From positions 248,001-312,000 of the forward strand of contig NZ_CANMFS010000004.1 of NCBI RefSeq assembly GCF_947497275.1: a DNA stretch of 64,000 bases, in the 5' to 3' direction. A program made the position numbers and the translations under genes. This document shows positions 16,080 to 25,030 of this stretch, in pieces. The notes under the pieces were generated by a model that saw only the letters and a list, made by a program, of their open reading frames with translations, searched no databases and was not told the DNA's origin. The DNA is from an uncultured Sulfitobacter sp. (GTDB lineage Bacteria; Pseudomonadota; Alphaproteobacteria; Rhodobacterales; Rhodobacteraceae). The number at the start of each line of letters is the position of its first letter. Position 1 is the first letter of the stretch.

Positions 16080-16751
16080 ATGCGACCACGGATCAAACTG
16101 GTACGCCGGATTTTACGAGTTTTCACGGGTAGTGAATTTGCAGGTATTTTCCGAAGTGCTGCACGTTACTGCGATTTTTTCGTTGTGCCGTGGCTTGTCG
16201 ACCTACGGATGCTCGCCATATATGCAGTCGCCCGAGGGTCGAGCCTCGTGATTCCGTTTGCGCTGATGCTGTTGGGCAGACAGGCTCAGCGACAGTTGGT
16301 ACTGCTTGTCGATGCGGTACCTCACTCCCACTTCCAGGCGGTCGCTGCGCGGACAAACTTGGGTTGTATGATGATTTGCGCGGCAATGGCGCTCATGGTT
16401 TTCGCCGTCGTGCCACAATTAGTAAACCTTCTCCTGGCATCTGATAAGCTCTTTCGCGACATTCTGCTTTGGCTGATGATCGGTCAAGCGGCGCCAGTTT
16501 TCTTCGGTGCGACCACATTGCTCATGCGCGTCGTGGATCGAGGTACGTTCGACGACTTGTTGCATGGTGTCGTGGCAGTTTTCTATATCGCCTGCGTAGG
16601 TGCGGTCGGTGAAAGCGACGCGGTTTCCCTTGCTCAAACCCTGGCGGCGGCGCAGCTGGCGCAGGCGGCAATATGCGCTGCGCTTCTAACACAGTGCGGG
16701 ATATGGCCCGGATTGACTGCGTTACTTAACAAGGAGATCAAACTATTCTAA
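16080..16751 (+). CDS. Unknown multi-pass membrane protein, flippase-like
   Basis: This 223-residue protein has about five hydrophobic helices and no enzyme motif. The layout of a RG/LVIPFALMLLGRQAQRQL segment, a following helix pair and a late VFFGATTLLMRVVDRG segment resembles the C-terminal half of Wzx/MurJ-type lipid flippases, but it is half the usual length. The ATG at 16080 has GGGAGA six bases ahead; an alternative ATG at 16047 would add 11 residues but has no good ribosome-binding site. It lies between fliP and the end of flgI inside the flagellar cluster. A role in surface polysaccharide or flagellar glycosylation is only a guess. Confidence 0.6.
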   Translation: MRPRIKLVRRILRVFTGSEFAGIFRSAARYCDFFVVPWLVDLRMLAIYAVARGSSLVIPFALMLLGRQAQRQLVLLVDAVPHSHFQAVAARTNLGCMMICAAMALMVFAVVPQLVNLLLASDKLFRDILLWLMIGQAAPVFFGATTLLMRVVDRGTFDDLLHGVVAVFYIACVGAVGESDAVSLAQTLAAAQLAQAAICAALLTQCGIWPGLTALLNKEIKLF

Positions 16752-16798
16752 CGGCCCCCGCCAAAGACCGATTCGCGTCCCGCGACAGGGGCGGTACA

Positions 16799-17923
16799 TC
16801 AGCGCACGACAAACTCCGCATGCAGTGCGCCGGCTGCCTTGATGCTCTTGAGAATATCAATCATGTCACGGGGCGACACGCCCAAAGCGTTGAGACCGGC
16901 GATGACTTCAGACAGCGAGGTGCCGGATGGAACTTCCGCCAGACCAATGCCCGGCTCCTCCTCGACCGCTGCGCGGGTACGCGGCACGACGACAGTTTGA
17001 CCTTCGGCAAACGGATTAGGTTGAACGACAAGCGGTTCCTCCTGAATACGCAAAGTGAGATTGCCCTGCGAGACAGCGACCCGGGAAATGCGCACATCCT
17101 CGCCCATCACGATCGTACCGGAGCGTTGATCCACGACAACACGCGCCTTTCGCTCTGGTTCTACCTCGATGTTCTCGATGCGCCCCAATGCGTGCGCGAC
17201 CGATCTCATACGGGTAGCCGCCACATCAAGAAGGACAGTCCCGCTGTCGAGCATAACGGCAACGCCACGCCCGAAATCACTGTTGATCGCCTGCTCGATC
17301 CGTCCGGCAGTGGTGAAGTCCGCTTCCCTCAGGGCCAGACGCAGATCAGTGAGGGATGCAAGCTGGAATTCGATTTCCCGTTCCACCCGCGCGCCGGAGG
17401 GAATGGTGCCGGATGTCGGCACACCCTGCGTGACCTGTCCGCCGTCACCCTCCGCCGTGGCACCGCCTGCGATAATCGTTCCCTGGGCGACGGCATAGAT
17501 CTCACCATCGGCAGCGTTCAACGGGGTCATAACCAATGTTCCGCCCAACAGGCTTTTGGCATCTCCGATGGCGGAAACGGTCACATCTATCTGGCCTCCT
17601 GCGCGTGCGAACGCAGGTAGCGTCGCGGTAACCAGAACCGCCGCAACGTTTTTCGGTCGAAACTGCTCACCCGTCACATTGACACCCAGACGTTCGAGGA
17701 TGTTGGTCATGATGTCTTCGGTAAAAGGCGCATTGCGCAGCCCGTCTCCCGAACCGTCAAGCCCGACGACGAGACCGTATCCCACCAGATCATTTCCGCG
17801 AACCCCGTCGAAATCCACAAGGTCCTTGATGCGCACAGGCGTAGCGGAGGCCGTTTGAGCCACAAGCATGAGGCTGAAAAGCCAAAGCGATAGGCGGGTT
17901 GCGAACCGAGCCAGAGCGCTCAT
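16799..17923 (-). CDS. flgI: Flagellar P-ring protein FlgI
   Basis: FlgI forms the periplasmic P ring around the rod. The 374-residue protein has a signal peptide (residues 1-27, ending SASA) and the typical opening RIKDLVDFDGVRGNDLVGYG, followed by LVVGLDGSGDGL and TNILERLGVNV; the end LGVSPRDMIDILKSIKAAGALHAE is also diagnostic. Length is normal. The ATG overlaps the flgL stop (ATGA). It is the last gene of flgE-flgK-flgL-flgI and converges with the flippase-like gene across 47 bases. Confidence 0.97.
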   Translation of the reverse strand: MSALARFATRLSLWLFSLMLVAQTASATPVRIKDLVDFDGVRGNDLVGYGLVVGLDGSGDGLRNAPFTEDIMTNILERLGVNVTGEQFRPKNVAAVLVTATLPAFARAGGQIDVTVSAIGDAKSLLGGTLVMTPLNAADGEIYAVAQGTIIAGGATAEGDGGQVTQGVPTSGTIPSGARVEREIEFQLASLTDLRLALREADFTTAGRIEQAINSDFGRGVAVMLDSGTVLLDVAATRMRSVAHALGRIENIEVEPERKARVVVDQRSGTIVMGEDVRISRVAVSQGNLTLRIQEEPLVVQPNPFAEGQTVVVPRTRAAVEEEPGIGLAEVPSGTSLSEVIAGLNALGVSPRDMIDILKSIKAAGALHAEFVVR

Positions 17924-18924
17924 AGGAAGTTTACCAGCGACAGCTGGGACATGCGGGATGTGATGGCGTAGATGCTTTGCAGTTGAAATTGGACTGCCTC
18001 CAGTTCTGTTGCAGCTTGATAGGGATCTGCGGCCATAAGGCTGTTGCGAGCGAGTTCGAGCGCGCTATGTTCTGCGCTGTTGCGCGCCGAGACAGTTTCG
18101 ACTAGGCGCTCCGCTATTCCGGTTCGGGCCTGCAGATCAATTACGCTGGCCTGCGCGCCGAGGATGGGTGCTGTGGATTTCTGATAGAGATCTTTTCGTT
18201 CGGCCCCGCTGAGGCCAAGAGCAGGATCATCGGCGATGGCAACCAACGCAACCGTACGCAACATATCACGCAATGCTGGATCGTCGGCGCGGACATCGAA
18301 CTGCGCCTTCTCGAAATCCGATATTGCAACCGCTGCCAGCGATGTGTTCGAACCTTGATACGCTACGGCGGCAAACCCCGCAGGATCATCAAACCAAGCC
18401 TCGGCAGCCGCAATAATGTCATCCACGGACCCAGCACCGGCCACAGCACCCGACAGCGCCGACATCAGCGCGTCCGCTTGCACCAAAGGAGGCCTGTCTG
18501 TGGCGGTTCCACCAAAAAGACTGCGCCCACCAACGGATGTGTTCAACGCTGCAATCATCGAGTCCAGCCCGCCTCTAGCTTCACCCGCGACCAGGTCCGG
18601 CATAGTGCCGGACACTGCGGTCATCGAAGTGAGCAAGGTGTCGCTGAGCGCGGTGCCCACTGTGCCTACATGCTCCAGAGCGATTTGCATGTTGCCTGCG
18701 AACTGTTGAACTTCGACCGCTACTTTCGCGTAGCTTTGATTTCGCTCCAGACTCCGTTCCAGATCGTTGACATACGCCATGCTGCCGTTCAGCGATGTAC
18801 GCACATCTGCAACCTGACCGGACCCAAGTTCTTGCGTAAGCCGCTGAATCTCGGTCTTGAGTTTGGAGTTGCGGGTTTGCATGGAATAGGATTGCGACAA
18901 GTCGCTTATGGAGCCAATTTGCAC
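17920..18924 (-). CDS. flgL: Hook-filament junction protein FlgL
   Basis: FlgL (HAP3) joins hook and filament. This 334-residue protein has flagellin-like N- and C-terminal helices: SMQTRNSKLKTEIQRLTQELGSG at the start and AEHSALELARNSLMAADPYQAATELEAVQ near the end. The start is a GTG with GAGG eight bases ahead. It follows flgK by 2 bases and overlaps flgI by four bases. Flagellin itself is not in the window. Confidence 0.93.
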   Translation of the reverse strand: MQIGSISDLSQSYSMQTRNSKLKTEIQRLTQELGSGQVADVRTSLNGSMAYVNDLERSLERNQSYAKVAVEVQQFAGNMQIALEHVGTVGTALSDTLLTSMTAVSGTMPDLVAGEARGGLDSMIAALNTSVGGRSLFGGTATDRPPLVQADALMSALSGAVAGAGSVDDIIAAAEAWFDDPAGFAAVAYQGSNTSLAAVAISDFEKAQFDVRADDPALRDMLRTVALVAIADDPALGLSGAERKDLYQKSTAPILGAQASVIDLQARTGIAERLVETVSARNSAEHSALELARNSLMAADPYQAATELEAVQFQLQSIYAITSRMSQLSLVNFL

Positions 18925-18926
18925 GT

Positions 18927-20366
18927 TCAGATCCTCATCAGTGTTTCAAGCATGTCGTCGGCGGCCTGTATAACGCGGGCGTTCGCGGCATAGGCCTGTT
19001 CAAGCACAAGAAGGTTTTGCAGCTCCTGGTCCGTGTCGACGCCCTGGGAAAGCTGCAACTCCGTCAGCTCTGTGAAACGGGCCGAAGCGAAGCTGAGTTC
19101 GGCCTCCGCGTTGCTGCGCGATGCTGCAAGAGCACCTCCGAATGTCGATAACAGATCGTTGGCGGCGTAGCGGCCAGGTCCGAACGGGCCCGTCGAAATG
19201 TCGCGCGGCGCCTGCAGTGCGGACCTTAGATCATTGATCAGACCTGCATCTCCAGCGGCACCGGGTAGCGCAGCGCCCAATCCATCGCGCAGGCGCCAGA
19301 CGGCACCGCCGGCATTCGGATCAACGCCCGTGTTCAATTGGATTCTACTTGCGATCCCAACCTCGTTCGTAGGATCGAATGCAGTCCCTTGATCTGTGAA
19401 AAGGCCCGGATCACCGGCGGCGCGTGTGGCATCGACACTCGCATCCTGAAACCGCTCGACCATGTCGCGGGCGAGCGCGTCGAGTTTGCTCTGCACTTCG
19501 ACGCCATAATCGTCGCGCACCGCGAAAGATGCGCCAAGGCTCCCGCCCGCGAGCGCGTCCAGCCGTATTTCCTGACCGTTCATGGCCAACCCCGACAACG
19601 TACCCGCCTCACGAGTTTGATACGCTGTCACTGTATTCTGCTGCGAAAATCCGATTTCTGCCGCAGTTCCGTCGAGCAGGATCGCACCACCCTCGGAATA
19701 TATGGCGATGTTCCCGCCATCGCGCGGTAAGACCCTGATCGGAACGATCGACCCGATTGTATCAAGTACCGCTTGCCGCTGATCCAGAAGCGCACCCGCG
19801 TCACCAGTGCGTACAAGGCTCACGGCGATCTGGGCATTCAGTTTTTCAACCTGACCAAGTGCGGTGTTCAGCGTTTCGACATCGCGGCCAATTTGAATAT
19901 CGGCCTCGCTCCGCATGTGCTGCACACTTGCCGAGGCCTGTTGTATGCCTTCGGCCAAACGACGGGCATCAGAGGTGGCTTCTGCTAGCCGTTCGGTCGA
20001 ATCCGGATGGCTGGCGGCGCTGATGAGGCTGGATTCAAACGCTGCAAGCCGGCTGTTCAGCCCCGTTTCACTTCCCGGTATGCCGACGATATCCTCCACT
20101 TGCCTGAAAAAATCGACTGCGGCCTGCGACTCGCGCTGCTCGGCGTCGGCGATGCGCCTGTCCGCAACGATCCCCTCGTTCATATGGCGCGACACCGCGT
20201 CGATACGCACGCCGCCCGAGCCACTGGTCAGCGACGAAAGCTCCAGCTCGCGTCGTCCGTAGGTGGGCGTCAGCGCATTGGCGATATTGTTCGAGACAAG
20301 CTCTGATCCGCGTGCGGCGGCGCGCAGGCCGGTGATCGCCGCGTTCATGGCTCCGGAAATGGACAT
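18927..20366 (-). CDS. flgK: Hook-associated protein FlgK
   Basis: FlgK (HAP1) caps the hook before FlgL and the filament assemble. The 479-residue protein starts with the rod/hook signature (MNAAITGLRAAARGSELVSNNIANALTPTYGRRE) and ends with the matching helix (ELQNLLVLEQAYAANARVIQ). A coiled region at about residues 130-190 and LLDQRQAVLDTIGSIV are FlgK-specific. An ATG at 20366 gives the canonical start. It lies 58 bases downstream of flgE in the same unit. Confidence 0.96.
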   Translation of the reverse strand: MSISGAMNAAITGLRAAARGSELVSNNIANALTPTYGRRELELSSLTSGSGGVRIDAVSRHMNEGIVADRRIADAEQRESQAAVDFFRQVEDIVGIPGSETGLNSRLAAFESSLISAASHPDSTERLAEATSDARRLAEGIQQASASVQHMRSEADIQIGRDVETLNTALGQVEKLNAQIAVSLVRTGDAGALLDQRQAVLDTIGSIVPIRVLPRDGGNIAIYSEGGAILLDGTAAEIGFSQQNTVTAYQTREAGTLSGLAMNGQEIRLDALAGGSLGASFAVRDDYGVEVQSKLDALARDMVERFQDASVDATRAAGDPGLFTDQGTAFDPTNEVGIASRIQLNTGVDPNAGGAVWRLRDGLGAALPGAAGDAGLINDLRSALQAPRDISTGPFGPGRYAANDLLSTFGGALAASRSNAEAELSFASARFTELTELQLSQGVDTDQELQNLLVLEQAYAANARVIQAADDMLETLMRI

Positions 20367-20424
20367 GATGTTCCCCTTGAATCATCCCGGAAGGAGCGGT
20401 GCGCCCCGTCCGGCAAATGCTAAA

Positions 20425-21726
20425 TCAACGTTTGATGTTGGTGGTTTCCTGCAACATCTCGTCAACGGTCTGAATTACTTTGGCGTTCGAGGAATAGGCC
20501 CGCTGCGTCTGGATCATGTCTGTCAACTCGCTGGCGACATCGGTGCTTGATTCTTCGCGCGCGAACGCGACGATATCGCCGGTGGGTCCGTCACCGGCGT
20601 CCCACATGAAGTATGATCCACTGTCGACCGAGGGCTGATAGGTTTGCCCGTCCAGGGCAACCATGCCATTCGGATTCGGCAGATCGACCAGCGGCACCTG
20701 ATAGATCGTCCGGGTCACGCCGGTGTCGAATGTCGCGTGAACATAGCCGTTGCCGTCAACCTCGACACTGGTCATGTTGCCGACGGGAGAGCCGTCCTTG
20801 TTAATGGAGACTGGGGCAAAGGTGTCCGACAGTTGTGTCAGCGCGTCACTTTGACCGACGACACCGATGTCAATTTCGATTGGGCCACCTGCCACATCCA
20901 CGATCAGGTTTCCGGTCGCCGGGTCATAGGCCCCGCCCGAAACCGTCGTGACCGATGCCAGCGTGCCGCCAGCGGTGCGGCTGTCGTCAAATGTCAGAAC
21001 GTACTCCCCGATGGTCACCGTTGGATCGACCGAATCCGTCATCGTCACCGTCCATTCGTTTGACGCACCGGTAGCCGGGACTGTTGGCGTGAAGGTGACG
21101 TTGATGCTCTCCGAGGTGCCCAGATTGCCAAAATACTCGACGGCAAGCTCCTGTGCCTCACCGGCGGAACCGGCGACGGTTTCGGTCGCCGGAAGGTTCA
21201 CGCCCAGCGTCATGCGGGTTGTCGGTTCGCCGGTAAGCTGGTTGACGTTGATCTGGATCGGCTCCAACCCCTCGTCCGTATCGCGCGAGAACGTCGGGAT
21301 CGTCCCGTCCGGTTGTGCGGGCCAACCGAGCAGCACAAGACCCGATTCGGTTGTCAGATACCCGTCGGCATCAGTACGGAAAGATCCGGTCGTCGTCAGC
21401 AGCATGTTGGTTTCGCCGTTGCCGACCTGCAGATCGGTGGTTTTGGCGACGGGCAGCATGCCACGCCCGCGCACGGCAAGGTCGGTCGCGTTCGAGGTCG
21501 CGACAAGCGATCCTGCCAGATCGATCTGCCGGTGCGAGTTGGCGCGCACGCCGCCTGCGGAATAATTCCCACCTGTCGATGAAATGACCATTGATTCGAA
21601 ATCGGTCTGTACGCGCTTGTACCCGAAGGTAGAGGAGTTCGCGATATTGTCGGAAATGGTCGCCAACCGTGTTGCGTTGGCCGTAAGCCCTGCAACGCCC
21701 GCATTTAACGAGGATGAGATTGTCAT
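20425..21726 (-). CDS. flgE: Flagellar hook protein FlgE
   Basis: FlgE polymerises into the hook. The 433-residue protein begins MTISSSLNAGVAGL and carries the rod/hook motif (ISDNIANSSTFGYKRVQTDFES), a large variable middle domain rich in T, G and V, and the C-terminal helix (SELTDMIQTQRAYSSNAKVIQT). The ATG at 21726 was preferred to an in-frame GTG at 21732 because AAAGG is then correctly spaced. It is the first gene of the hook unit, with a CtrA-type box about 59 bases upstream. Confidence 0.95.
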   Translation of the reverse strand: MTISSSLNAGVAGLTANATRLATISDNIANSSTFGYKRVQTDFESMVISSTGGNYSAGGVRANSHRQIDLAGSLVATSNATDLAVRGRGMLPVAKTTDLQVGNGETNMLLTTTGSFRTDADGYLTTESGLVLLGWPAQPDGTIPTFSRDTDEGLEPIQINVNQLTGEPTTRMTLGVNLPATETVAGSAGEAQELAVEYFGNLGTSESINVTFTPTVPATGASNEWTVTMTDSVDPTVTIGEYVLTFDDSRTAGGTLASVTTVSGGAYDPATGNLIVDVAGGPIEIDIGVVGQSDALTQLSDTFAPVSINKDGSPVGNMTSVEVDGNGYVHATFDTGVTRTIYQVPLVDLPNPNGMVALDGQTYQPSVDSGSYFMWDAGDGPTGDIVAFAREESSTDVASELTDMIQTQRAYSSNAKVIQTVDEMLQETTNIKR

Positions 21727-21784
21727 AGACACGCCTTTCTGCTCTGCCGTTTGGATCTTGGGACAGGCAATACCGCGACATCGT

Positions 21785-21799
21785 TTAATGTCGGGCTAA
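21785..21799. promoter_or_regulatory. CtrA-type box upstream of flgE
   Basis: TTAATGTCGGGCTAA (TTAG-N7-TTAA on the flgE strand) fits the CtrA full site with one mismatch and exact spacing. It lies 59 bases before the flgE ATG in the 118-base gap between motB and flgE, close to the distance seen for the fliL/fliF site. Confidence 0.6.
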
Positions 21800-21844
21800 C
21801 AGATAAAATGCGTTCTAGTTCTCTTTCTCGTTGTCCGCAGCCAT

Positions 21845-22690
21845 TCAGGAGGTATCGCGCAGCAATATGATCTCCAGTCTGTCATTACGCAAAGCCATCG
21901 GATCACGGTTGATCGGCTCGCGGTCGGCATGGCCGGTAACGCGCTCGATCCTTTTGGCCCCGATCCCGCGATCTTCGAGCAAGACACGCATTTGCGTTGC
22001 GCGTGTCTGTGATAGCGACCACACCGGATTGTCGATCAACACCAACGGTTGTGCGCGTACATGCCCGCCGACCGCGATCGGATTCGTGACTGTCTTGCTC
22101 ATACCCGAAATCAGGATGGCCAGATCCTTGAGCACTTGGGTCGGCGTTTCCGTATTTCCCTCGAATATCGGCAACCCGTCTATAGAGAACACCTCGATCA
22201 CCAGTCCTTCGTCGGTAATGCGGGTATTGATATGCTTAAGGGCGTTTTCCAGGACCTGAGATTCCCCACCGAACCCCTGCAACATGGCGTCTAGGCTTTC
22301 AAACGCCTGATCCTCGGCCAGTCTTTCTTCCGCCGAAGGATCGCTGCCGGTACTGCCGCGCGCCTTGTCTTCAGCCGCGGCGCGGTTTGCCGACGCACCG
22401 GTGCCGCTCTTGGGTAGCGTCATTTCCGAGAAAATAGTCTCACCGCCCAACGCACCGCTGCCTCCGCCCGAGATGCGGTTGATCGGGATCGTCGGCGAAA
22501 AATAATCCGCGAGTCCTTTGCGTTGTTGTTCAGTCGTCGCGTTCAATAGCCACATCAACATGAAAAAAGCCATCATCGCGGTTACGAAATCCGCATAGGC
22601 GACTTTCCAGGCACCACCGTGGTGCCCGCCGCCCTTGATTATTTTCTTCCGTCGAATGATGACTGGCGCGGCATTTGCATGCGCACTCAT
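21845..22690 (-). CDS. motB: Flagellar stator protein MotB
   Basis: MotB anchors the stator to peptidoglycan and carries the proton-binding aspartate. The 281-residue protein has a basic start with a GGGHHGGAWKVAYADF stretch, the single membrane helix containing the essential Asp (YADFVTAMMAFFMLMWLLNA) and a C-terminal OmpA-like peptidoglycan-binding domain (GHADREPINRDPMALRNDRL). The ATG at 22690 is preferred to an upstream GTG because AGAGGTGG is well spaced before it. It stands apart from motA by 11 kb in the same cluster. Confidence 0.96.
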   Translation of the reverse strand: MSAHANAAPVIIRRKKIIKGGGHHGGAWKVAYADFVTAMMAFFMLMWLLNATTEQQRKGLADYFSPTIPINRISGGGSGALGGETIFSEMTLPKSGTGASANRAAAEDKARGSTGSDPSAEERLAEDQAFESLDAMLQGFGGESQVLENALKHINTRITDEGLVIEVFSIDGLPIFEGNTETPTQVLKDLAILISGMSKTVTNPIAVGGHVRAQPLVLIDNPVWSLSQTRATQMRVLLEDRGIGAKRIERVTGHADREPINRDPMALRNDRLEIILLRDTS

Positions 22691-22737
22691 ATCCACCACC
22701 TCTTATTCACCCGACACCATCTTTATCGCGGCGCATC

Positions 22738-22752
22738 TTAGCAAACCGCTAA
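22738..22752. promoter_or_regulatory. Degenerate CtrA-like palindrome upstream of motB
   Basis: TTAGCAAACCGCTAA has the TTAA-N7-TTAA layout with one mismatch in each half, and lies 48 bases before the motB start, a distance close to that of the fliL and flgE boxes. Two mismatches make this weaker than the other boxes. Confidence 0.35.
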
Positions 22753-22819
22753 CGTGTACAGACGTGGTGAGCAGAAGGTTAAGCTTGCATTCATCTCTTG
22801 TTTGGGACGAGAACGAGCC

Positions 22820-24043
22820 ATGGAGCAGCAGATCACAGACAGCCGATACTCATGGATCCGCCTTGGCCTTACGCTGTTGGTGGCGACGGTGATCAATGCC
22901 GGTATGTGGGCAATCATCGTAATCATGCCTGCCGTTGAATCAGAGTTTGCGGCAACGCGCGCGATGTCGGCGTTGCCCTATACACTGACGATGATCGGGT
23001 TTGCCCTTGGCAATTACCTCTTGGGCCGGGCGGTTGACCGCTTCGGCATGACAACATCTTTGATCTTCGCGGCTGTGGTCACAGCGGCAGGTTACGGGCT
23101 TGCGACGCTGTCTTCCTCCCTCATCATGCTATCGTTCGCGCAGCTGATCGTCGGCCTGGCTTCGGCGGTGGGCTTTGGGCCGCTCATCGCCGACATCTCC
23201 CACTGGTTTGTCCGCCGGCGTGGCATCGCCGTAGCGATCACCGCGTCGGGCAACTATCTGTCAGGCGCGATTTGGCCCATCCTGCTGGCCAACGTGCTGC
23301 AGGACAGCGGTTGGCGGATGGTCTATCTGGTAATGGCGGCGGTGACGCTGGGCGTTGTGATCCCGCTCGCGGTCACGCTGCGGCGCAGGGTGCCGGCAGA
23401 GGCCCAGGAGGCCGCACATATAGCTTCGACCCTCAACGCGAAATCCGCCGGACTTTCGCCGCGCGCTCTTCAATACCTGCTCGGCATCGCCGGAATCGGC
23501 TGCTGTGTCGCAATGTCGATGCCGCAGGTTCATATCGTGGCACTTTGTGTCGGCCTCGGGTTCGGCCCTGCCGTCGGCGCACAGATGCTGGCGCTGATGT
23601 TGTTGGGTGGTGTCGGCTCGCGGGTAGTATCGGGGCTGCTCGCCGACAGGCTGGGTGGGGTGCGCACATTGCTCATCGGATCAGTCCTGCAGACGATTGC
23701 GCTGTTTCTCTATCTTCCGGCAGGCGGGGTCGTCTCGCTCTATCTGGTAAGCCTCGTATTCGGACTGAGCCAAGGCGGGATTGTGCCGAGTTATGCTTTG
23801 ATCGTGCGCGAATACATGCCCGCCCGCGAAGCCGGTGCGCGCGTCGGCTTCGTAATGATGGCGACCATTCTAGGCATGGCGCTGGGCGGTTGGCTCTCTG
23901 GTCTTATCTATGACCTCAGCGGATCTTACCGGCTGGCCTTCATCAACGGAATCGTCTGGAATGCGATGAACGTCGCAATCATCCTGTGGCTCTGGTCGCG
24001 CAGCCGCCCGCGCCCCGGTGTCATGGTGCCCGCGACGGCCTGA
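22820..24043 (+). CDS. Major facilitator superfamily transporter
   Basis: This 407-residue protein has about twelve membrane helices in two halves and the MFS loop 2-3 motif (LGRAVDRFGM) with its counterpart in the second half (GLLADRLGG). Overall pattern resembles the monocarboxylate/oxalate-formate antiporter branch, but the substrate cannot be read from sequence. The ATG at 22820 follows GAACGAG and starts MEQQITDSRY; the open frame extends further upstream without a better signal. It is divergent from motB and converges with trhO, with only 3 bases between their ends. Confidence 0.85.
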   Translation: MEQQITDSRYSWIRLGLTLLVATVINAGMWAIIVIMPAVESEFAATRAMSALPYTLTMIGFALGNYLLGRAVDRFGMTTSLIFAAVVTAAGYGLATLSSSLIMLSFAQLIVGLASAVGFGPLIADISHWFVRRRGIAVAITASGNYLSGAIWPILLANVLQDSGWRMVYLVMAAVTLGVVIPLAVTLRRRVPAEAQEAAHIASTLNAKSAGLSPRALQYLLGIAGIGCCVAMSMPQVHIVALCVGLGFGPAVGAQMLALMLLGGVGSRVVSGLLADRLGGVRTLLIGSVLQTIALFLYLPAGGVVSLYLVSLVFGLSQGGIVPSYALIVREYMPAREAGARVGFVMMATILGMALGGWLSGLIYDLSGSYRLAFINGIVWNAMNVAIILWLWSRSRPRPGVMVPATA

Positions 24044-24046
24044 GTT

Positions 24047-24937
24047 CTACCACTTGCGCCGCTTCGCCAGCGCCATCTGTTTTTGCCGCTCGCGAAAGCG
24101 GTTCTTGTCGTCTTCCGACGTTTCATCCACGCAGTTGTGACAGCTCACGCCAGCCTCATACCCGTCGCGCGTGGTATCTTCGGGCAGGATCGGACGGCGG
24201 CAGCCGTGGCACAGAAGATGCGGACCGGGTTTCAACCCGTGTTCAACGCTGACACGGTTGTCGAACACGAAACATGCACCGGTCCAGCTGCTCTGATCTT
24301 GCGGCACTTCTTCGAGATATTTCAGAATTCCGCCCTTGAGGTGGTAGACATCCTCGACCCCCTGCCCGAGCAAGTAATTTGTTGATTTCTCACAGCGAAT
24401 CCCGCCGGTGCAGAACATCGCGATTCGCTTGTTGTGGAAACGGTGCCGGTTCGCCTCCCACCACGCCGGAAATTCGCCGAAACTGCTGGTTTGCGGATCA
24501 ATGGCACCATCGAATGTCCCGATGGCGACTTCATAATCGTTGCGGGTGTCGATCACGGCAACGTCGTCCTGTGCGATCAAAGCGTTCCAATCCTGTGCAT
24601 CGACATAATGCCCCGTCCCGGCAAGCGGATCGACGTCTGGTTGTCCCATCGTCACGATCTCGCGCTTCAGCCGGACTTTCATTTTGCCGAAAGGCGGCCC
24701 CTCACTGTGCGATGTTTTCCATTCCAGGTCGGCGCAGCCGGGCAGAGTACGCAGATGCGCGACAACGGCCTCGACGGCTGCTGCCGACGGCCCGGCGATG
24801 GTGCCGTTGACACCTTCGCGCGCGAGCAGAAGAGATCCGGTGATCCCGTGCGCACGGCACAATGCCACCAGCGGCGGCTTGAGGGCTTCCGGATCGGGGA
24901 AGCGCGCAAAATGGTACAGGGCGGCGATAGTATACAT
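24047..24937 (-). CDS. trhO: tRNA uridine(34) hydroxylase TrhO
   Basis: TrhO (YceA) is a rhodanese-like enzyme that makes 5-hydroxyuridine at tRNA position 34 using molecular oxygen. The 296-residue protein has the N-terminal acylphosphatase-like part (ALYHFARFPDPEALKPPLVA), the rhodanese domain (VAVIDTRNDYEVAIGTFDGA) with the active-site loop CTGGIRCEKS, and a C-terminal cysteine region (CHGCRRPILPED, CHNC) typical of the family. The ATG at 24937 gives the standard start MYTIAALYHF; the frame extends further upstream without support. It is divergent from pncA. Confidence 0.93.
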   Translation of the reverse strand: MYTIAALYHFARFPDPEALKPPLVALCRAHGITGSLLLAREGVNGTIAGPSAAAVEAVVAHLRTLPGCADLEWKTSHSEGPPFGKMKVRLKREIVTMGQPDVDPLAGTGHYVDAQDWNALIAQDDVAVIDTRNDYEVAIGTFDGAIDPQTSSFGEFPAWWEANRHRFHNKRIAMFCTGGIRCEKSTNYLLGQGVEDVYHLKGGILKYLEEVPQDQSSWTGACFVFDNRVSVEHGLKPGPHLLCHGCRRPILPEDTTRDGYEAGVSCHNCVDETSEDDKNRFRERQKQMALAKRRKW

Positions 24938-25030
24938 GCAGGAGCAAATAGGACCGTGAGGGGCTGTTGCGCAAGAGGCGCGTAAGCTAAAACCGACGGA
25001 ACGAAGCTTTTGCGGAAACGAGGATTTGCC

